Source of the DNA: Rhizopus sp. PT2906
Lineage: Eukaryota; Mucoromycota; Mucoromycetes; Mucorales; Rhizopodaceae
Assembly: GCA_025529335.1 (NCBI GenBank)
Contig: JAMYHX010000309.1
Span: 1-50,775 of the forward strand
Direction of reading: 5' to 3'
Length of the DNA: 50,775 nucleotides
Shown here: one piece after another, positions 45,455 through 50,775 of the stretch
How positions within the stretch are numbered: the stretch's first letter is position 1
Layout of the letters: every line of letters starts with the position of its first letter
Notes under the pieces: model-generated
What the model saw: only the letters and a program-made list of their open reading frames with translations
Database searches by the model: none
Told to the model about the DNA's origin: nothing
Position numbers and translations under genes: made by a program

Positions 45455-46079
45455 ATATTTATTTATTAAAGATTACTCCCAAAAGCCAATGTCTGCAAAG
45501 AAAACCTGAAAGAGAAGAAGAAGGTCAGCAACTATGCCAAAAGACTTCTAAAGGTTCTGATTGCTGCTGTGACGACATTCATTGACCATCAGAACAAGGG
45601 ACCAGGTGCTCATAGAAACCATCAAATACCAGAGCATCCTGCAAAGACCTTCTGTAGCAGACGTACCGTTGGGGTATGCATTAGCTGAGTCTTGTCAATT
45701 GTTAACTAGCTTATGTACCTCACTGCGTTAGCCAGACAGCAGAAAGCATCATCAACGATCTACCACAGCTGTGATCTCAGATAACCAGCTCCCTGTAAAG
45801 ATTCCAGTCGAATGTCCATAACTCTCCTTTTGGCTGCCTGAAAGCCTCCAGTTGAGTGATGAAACAAACGACCGCTGTCAGCCCAGGGCACGTGTTGAGC
45901 ATCATAAAAGGAGATTGCATAGAAATCTTTGAACACACAATCATCGCCTTGCTGAGTAAGTTTATAAAAACTTATTTTGACCAAAGAGAGCCACCAAAAA
46001 AGGTATAAGAAAAAAGTATAAAGAGAAAAGAAAGAGAAAAAAAAGGGATGAAGGCAAATTTCTCTCTTTTTACCTTTTT
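45455..46079 (-). repeat. Dispersed repeat copy B (~625 bp)
   Basis: Second copy of the element at 13404-14039, same orientation, about 31.4 kb away. The match runs from ATATTTATTTATTAAAG to CAAATTTCTCTC plus a few bases. Copy B lacks a roughly 12-nt piece and differs around 45604-45625. The shared minus-strand frame (45760-45950) encodes nearly the same peptide as copy A, with about three amino-acid changes. A two-base indel in an A-run near 45964 changes the upstream reading frame between copies, arguing against a conserved N-terminal coding exon. Confidence 0.8.
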
Positions 46080-46542
46080 ATTTATTTCTATTTCATTTTG
46101 TGCTATTAGTACTTTAAAGAAATTAAGATTAAAAGCATGAAAATAAGGTTTACGCTTGAAAGCAATACTGTTTCAGACTATGTTTATCTCTCTCTTTCTC
46201 TTTACTTTCTTGTATGCTCATTAAACACTTGTAAAGGGTAAGATTACCCTTTTCTTCTCTTTTTTTAAAAAAAGTCTAAGAGATGTATGAATGTATAATT
46301 ATAAATTCTCAGTGTTACTACTTTTATGCATTGTTTACAAGCTATTCTTATACACGTGTTATATATATAAACATCAAAATATTACAAAAGTATTAACTAT
46401 AAGACTAATGAATGATAATAATAAAAGTGACTGTATTTTATACTTACCAAAGCGTTAAGGAATGCACTGCCGTTATGGACAGCGCATGGAATCCAGGAGC
46501 ACCGTTAATCTTTTGAAGGTCTTTTGAAGGGGGGGAGAGCTT
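46080..46542. other. Intergenic downstream of the Fanzor relic
   Basis: AT-rich sequence between repeat copy B and the zinc-ribbon fragment. I looked for a Helitron-type 3' end (hairpin then CTRR on the minus strand) and saw no clear example. Confidence 0.4.
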
Positions 46543-46791
46543 TCATTGTCGTGTTTTGATTTGTAAAACAAAGATGCCATATATATTTAATGCACCGTTC
46601 ACATTGCGATTCCACACTGTCCCACAAGATTCACACTTGAGGACAACATGTGCTCTTCGCTTTGATCCAGTAATTGAGGTATTATTTAATTGTTTGGGTT
46701 TGCACTTGTTACAGATCTGCCTCGTTAAGTACTCGTCAACCGGAACAAATTCGGTCTCCCCGGTTGGATTGTTTGCATTTTCGTTTGGTGA
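46543..46791 (-). pseudogene. C-terminal zinc ribbon of a Fanzor/TnpB-like protein, detached
   Basis: A minus-strand frame without its own start encodes VDEYLTRQICNKCKPKQ, a spacer, VVLKCESCGTVWNRNVNGALNI, then a TGA at 46543-46545. The order DEYxT...CxxC...CxxC...WNR(D)VNxAxNI is the C-terminal zinc finger and RuvC-III block of Fanzor and TnpB nucleases. The catalytic Asp of the family's RD motif is Asn here (RN). The fragment lies nine bases beyond the stop of the 597-codon frame upstream and in another frame. It is the broken end of that gene. Confidence 0.82.
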
Positions 46792-46799
46792 TCACATTT

Positions 46800-48690
46800 C
46801 TATAATGACAACATTTGTTTAGACCAAAAATAAAAGCCATGTAAGTATACGTACGCAAACTTTTTGGAACGTGAGGTCAAGCTTTCAAGTGTCTTGTAGC
46901 CTATTTTTGAAAAATCAAAGACATTAAAGTACCATAAAATTAAGTCATTATCATTCTTTTGACCTGGTTTGATCTTGTTGTCACATTGTTTGATAAGCTT
47001 CCAGAACGATTGAGCACCAATCTGTATACTCTTGGAATCAATCTTGTACAGAGGAAGTAAAGAAAAGTATCTTGGTTCTCGGGGGTCAGTGCATTTGAGA
47101 GGCATAAAAGTATTGTCTTGAATGCTTGCTTGTACTGTCTTGATAAAGGTTTGCACAGCATCAATATCCTTTTTATCAATGTTCTTCAGCTTGCTTGTTA
47201 TTTCCAAAGTCTTCATGGAATTGATAGCAGTCAATGTGTTTTCTTTTAATGATCTGTACTTGTTTGTATTCAACTTCTTGACAAAAGGAAGTTCTTGTAA
47301 CTTTCTATTGGCATAACTATTTGATGCTTTGCCTTGAGGTTTCATTTCGTGAATGAACTTCTTTTGTTCCATTTCTTTCTGAATAAAGTGTAACCATTTC
47401 ATGTAGCATTGAGGTTTGACATACAGATTAGCTTCACTTGGTACATCAGCATCATCGGAAGCATCGTACGTTGACCAGAAAGTAAGAAAGTTATTGGCAA
47501 TGGTTTCATGTCGTTCAGTTCGGTCAACAGTGGATGGCCAGGCAGGCTTGGGATTTATCTTTTGTTGAAAGATATGCTTTGCTGAAGACTTGCGCTGTTT
47601 AACTGTTAAGTTATCACTACCGAAGTAAGGAGAGGTCTTTTCTGACAGGACATTAAGAATATGTCTGGGAGTTCGATCTTCATAAGTAGAGCATACGTAG
47701 TTGCGGACCAGTGTTTCATATTGCTTAGCCATGGATGATACAACGGTCATATATCTTTTACTTGCGTACTTGTCCAAGTCAGATTGAGTAAAAGAAGTAG
47801 ATTCATAAAAGGTCTTGAAGCTCTTCTTGATACTATCAGAGACATGTTTTCCTTGGCCAGAAAAGATGGAAGATATATTATGGAACAAATTGTGAGTGAG
47901 TACAGGTAGTTCTTCACCATTCTCGAGAAGTTCTAAGAAATAGTAATTAGCAAAAATGGAGCTAGCGTATACCAGTTGAGTAATATGGTCAACTACTTCT
48001 TGAATCAAGATAACAAACTTGGGATATTTGCAAGTATTAGCCAAAGATGTCTTGATTACAAAAGTTTTCTCGACGGTATCCTTGGGCTTTGGAAGCTTCA
48101 TTTTTGACTTATTCATAGGGCACAACTTGTTAGAGGAGCGAGAGTGATCGGTTCCACCACAAGAAGGACATCTAACTTGTTTTTGCTCATTTGTTGTCGT
48201 TTTGTTCTTTTCTTTTTCCTTTTTAAGTGCTTCAGCCTTATCAACCTTGTCTTGATATTTTTTGGATGCCTTATTAGGAGCAGGTAATACAGCTTGAACA
48301 CTTGTATCTTTGTTGACTGCAGACAAAGATGTCTTTTCATTGATGACAACATTTGAGGAATCAGGAGCAGATGTATCTTCTTTAGCATCTTTCAAAGTAG
48401 TATGGGCGCTCTTGTCTATTGCAACAATCTGTTATAAAACAGATGGAACTAATAGATGTTGTCTTTACCTTTTCTAAGTAATGGTGTTTCTTGAAAGTCA
48501 TCATCACTTGCTTCAAAAGCTGTATTTTTGGATAAATTTGCTTGCGGTTGTGCAAACAAAGAAGGGAACCCGCGATCAACGGCTAATGGACCCTTAATAA
48601 ATGTCATATCAACCTTATAGCTTACATACCTTTCCCTTTGTTTTGCTTTGCCTTTGGAGGCGGGGAGTCATTGTCTTTCTTTCGCTCCAT
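46800..48690 (-). CDS. Fanzor-type (eukaryotic TnpB-like) protein, N-terminal 596 residues, RuvC core lost
   Basis: Fanzors are RNA-guided, RuvC-type nucleases of eukaryotic transposons related to TnpB/IS605 OrfB. Three exons (48690-48630, 48582-48469, 48415-46800; introns 47 and 53 nt) join in frame to 596 residues. The first 100 residues are charged and disordered. A zinc-knuckle-like motif (CPSCGGTDHSRSSNKLCP) follows, then a long helical region, then the pre-RuvC block with YFSLLPLYKIDSKSIQI and LILWYFNVFDFSKIGYK. The frame stops at 46800, where the first catalytic RuvC motif would be expected. The next recognisable block, the zinc ribbon, follows within 10 bases, although the family needs roughly 125-275 residues in between. 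So the nuclease core is deleted or scrambled. The long intact frame suggests recent damage or reuse of the N-terminal part. Family assignment rests mostly on the adjacent C-terminal fragment. Confidence 0.72.
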
Positions 48691-48994
48691 GTTGAAGTAA
48701 AGAAAAAAGGGAAAAGGAAAAGTAACCGCGGATAGCCTTATCATGTTAAATTATCGATAGACAACATTGTTTTTATAAGATGATCATATTTTCTTAGTAA
48801 AATGTTGGAATGAAGAGTCGTTCCACTTTCGACACACTGCACTTCTTACTGTGATCCTCAAGGTAGTTTTCTTTATAAAAGTGATGGGACAAGGATATTA
48901 AACTGACACACGATGGTCATGAATCATCATCTAAACATCAGGAACAGTGATTGAAGAAGTAATATTAAATAGGGAAAAGAAAAAAACACAAACC

Positions 48995-50182
48995 CTAATG
49001 ATGCCCATATGTTCCATGATGAAATATCCGTACGCACTTCGTATACACATATGCAGCATGCGTCTGGCTGGTACGCTGAAAGTGCTGTTCAAATCCAGTG
49101 TTTTGACGAAGCTTGCTATTGCTTCTCAAGGTAAGAACAATATCACGGAAACCTCTGTCACGATACTCAATTGGGATAATAGCAGCAATCTCCTCCATTG
49201 TTGGAAGGTTGTGAGTTCGTCTATCGTTTCCTTCAATTAAACACATTCTCATTGATGAGTTGATAATGATGTATGGCACACTGTCTTCTCTTTGATCATT
49301 ACCATAACTGACAGTGTTACTGCTCTAATGGTTGCTCAATATTTCATGTGCATGACGATATACACGCTCAAAGGGATTGCATTGAGCAAGCATAACTGAA
49401 AGCTCCCTAATGATCTGAGGATCAAGGTTGCTATTTCGGGCTTGTCTTCGTTCAGCAGCATAAGAAGGATCAAAGATATATAGCCGAGCGTAGGAAGGCT
49501 CACTGCCCTCAACTGGAGTCAAGGGGCCTTGACGGTAGCAAAGTGCGCCATGAATCTGAAAGGCGTTTAATCCACATCTATTGTTATTGCTGTTATTGCT
49601 GTTGATGGTGGTGTTGTTGGCGCGATCCTCAGCCGAGACAATGTCGCAGTCTAAAGAGGTAAACGCAAAGGCAGTGTTATATTGACGAAGGTTGTCCTTA
49701 AAGTGTCTTCCTTGAGTGTCTGTACTTGCAAGCAAGCCCTTCAAGTATTGAGGTGGGTCAGGCAAGAGCTGCAGTTGGACTGATCCCCGCATGCAGCATG
49801 ATTTCCAGCTAGAATTAAAGATGATGTCTCTTGCTTTTCATCAATCCAGTGCAAGACGTGACAGTGTGAGCATTCCTTGTCCATACATCCAAGGTCCAAA
49901 AGGACAAAGGCGAGAAAGCTGCGAGGTATAGGCAGCAGGTTCTTCCCTGAGTCTGCCTCTGGGTCTACTTTCAGCATCAACAGATTCAACTGTTCTTCTT
50001 GGTCTGTCTCTAGGTCTAGTAGTGACGCCAGCTTCTTCTTGTTGGTCTTCGACACGACGTCTGCGGCGAGATGCTGCTACTCGTTCTCTGTATGCTTGGT
50101 AGGTACGATGACGTGAATCAACTGATAAAGGTGCATGCCAGGAAGAGCAGCTGGCTGCACTTTGGTTATTGTTGTTTTCCAT
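48995..50182 (-). pseudogene. Helitron N-terminal fragment, frameshifted
   Basis: Helitrons are rolling-circle transposons whose protein carries an N-terminal Helitron_like_N domain, a HUH Rep nuclease and a helicase. From ATG 50182 an arginine-rich leader (RERVAASRRRRRVED) leads into a first frameshift near 49940, then LDLGCMDKECSHCHVLHWIDEKQ. A second frameshift near 49800 leads into CCMRGSVQLQLLPDPPQYL, AFAFTSLDCDI, CGLNAFQIHGALCYR and ARLYIFDP. A TAG at 49325 is followed in the same frame by GNDRRTHNLPTMEEIAAIIP and TSQTHAAYVY. This order matches Helitron N-terminal sequence. The HUH and helicase parts are absent, so this is an inactive 5' piece. It lies upstream of, and on the same strand as, the Fanzor relic. 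Confidence 0.85.
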
Positions 50183-50775
50183 TTTTCTAATAAGCGTCAA
50201 GATGGGAGCATAATAGTGAATAGGAATTATATGAATTGACCTTTTATTCTCTTTTTCAAGGCACGTCCATACCTGATTCTTTTCAAAAGGGGTTTTATTG
50301 TATTGTAAAAATATATTTCATGCTATTTTGTCTTAATTTTAATGATTAAGGGACAGAGTAACGCAGTGCCTTTTTTTAATCTAAAATCAATTTGCAATCA
50401 GTATTACCATTGTATTTAATCTCTTCTATACTCTCTTTATCTTCTTTATTCTCATTTTATACCTTTTGCTTAATGTCAAAAAAGGATATGATTGTCGCTT
50501 TATGTAGTCTTGATCTTTATTTTGGTTGCATATGATTTGTGTTACCTTGGTTAAAAACTATATCAATCATAACTTTACGCAAAAGAGATATTTGTATATA
50601 TACATTTTTAAAGAAATCACTTGTAAAAAGCAGCCGCTGTATTTATACAAAGATGCTGATGCCTCCCCTTCAAGGTTAGGATAGCATGTAAAAGTGTAGA
50701 TAACCTCTTTATAAATTACTTTATACATTTATTTTTACAATTTTAAATAAATACGGCGATATCACCGTGAGATAC
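50183..50775. other. Intergenic, no gene seen
   Basis: AT-rich sequence to the window edge with only short frames. It could include the upstream end of the Helitron relic, but no terminal motif is clear. Confidence 0.4.

Noticed and set aside
46556..46822. Plus-strand 88-codon frame over the Fanzor zinc ribbon
   Set aside because: It is the reverse strand of the zinc-ribbon coding sequence, where the Cys codons and motif spacing make sense.
48583..48629. 37-nt intron alternative in the Fanzor gene (acceptor at 48593)
   Set aside because: That acceptor leads to an immediate stop; the acceptor ten bases further keeps the frame with a 47-nt intron.
1..50775. CRISPR arrays, bacterial-type operons or prophage
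   Set aside because: No regularly spaced repeats; all genes have spliceosomal introns, so the window is nuclear fungal DNA.

Overview
The window is nuclear DNA of a filamentous fungus, most likely a Mucoromycota species of the order Mucorales. It is AT-rich and gene-dense, with introns mostly 46-80 nt long (GTAAGT-like donors), CT-rich or T-rich 5' regions and AATAAA-like 3' ends. The relics (a Mucorales-type Tc1/IS630 transposase, a PD-(D/E)XK-like family, a Fanzor and a Helitron fragment) fit the same group. The species cannot be named from this sequence. I saw no rRNA, tRNA or CRISPR array.

Layout. 1-4043: no confident gene, only unrecognised coding-like scraps. 4044-12496: housekeeping block with VPS4 (-), an RBBP6/Mpe1-like zinc-knuckle/RING/RS protein lacking DWNN (+), a large probable ICE2/NARG2-like protein (-) and a small membrane protein (+). 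A 66-nt poly(dT) tract lies between the last two. 12497-20164: a 7.7-kb relic zone with dispersed repeat copy A, a broken PD-(D/E)XK-like gene and a broken Tc1/IS630-like transposase. 20165-37256: dense genes, namely a zinc alcohol dehydrogenase (+), Nbs1 (+), JMJD6 (-), class I histone deacetylase (+), SSF1/Peter Pan (-), ribosomal protein eL42 (-), SPP2/GPKOW (+), an unrecognised acidic protein (-), heat-shock factor (+) and a possible terminal exon (-). 37910-44314: a short-tailed class II myosin (-) and an STK32/YANK-type kinase (-). 44315-50775: second relic zone with repeat copy B, a Fanzor-type gene that has lost its RuvC core, and a decayed Helitron N-terminal fragment.

The genes do not form one pathway, but several concern RNA processing and chromatin: RBBP6-like (3' end formation), ICE2-like (transcription elongation), SPP2 (spliceosome activation), JMJD6 and HDAC (sharing a 127-bp divergent promoter), SSF1 and eL42 (60S ribosome). 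Exon-intron models were built by hand; for each multi-exon gene I checked that the joined exons stay in frame. Product names rest on recognised motifs, not on a database search.

The most interesting region is 46.5-50.2 kb. A spliced 597-codon frame of a Fanzor (eukaryotic TnpB-like) protein is still open, but the catalytic RuvC core is missing and the C-terminal zinc ribbon is stranded in another frame next to it. It lies on the same strand as a Helitron N-terminal fragment. Also notable are a 32-kb-separated direct repeat of an unnamed ~630-bp element, the RBBP6-like protein without DWNN, the short-tailed myosin II and the putative fungal ICE2-like gene.
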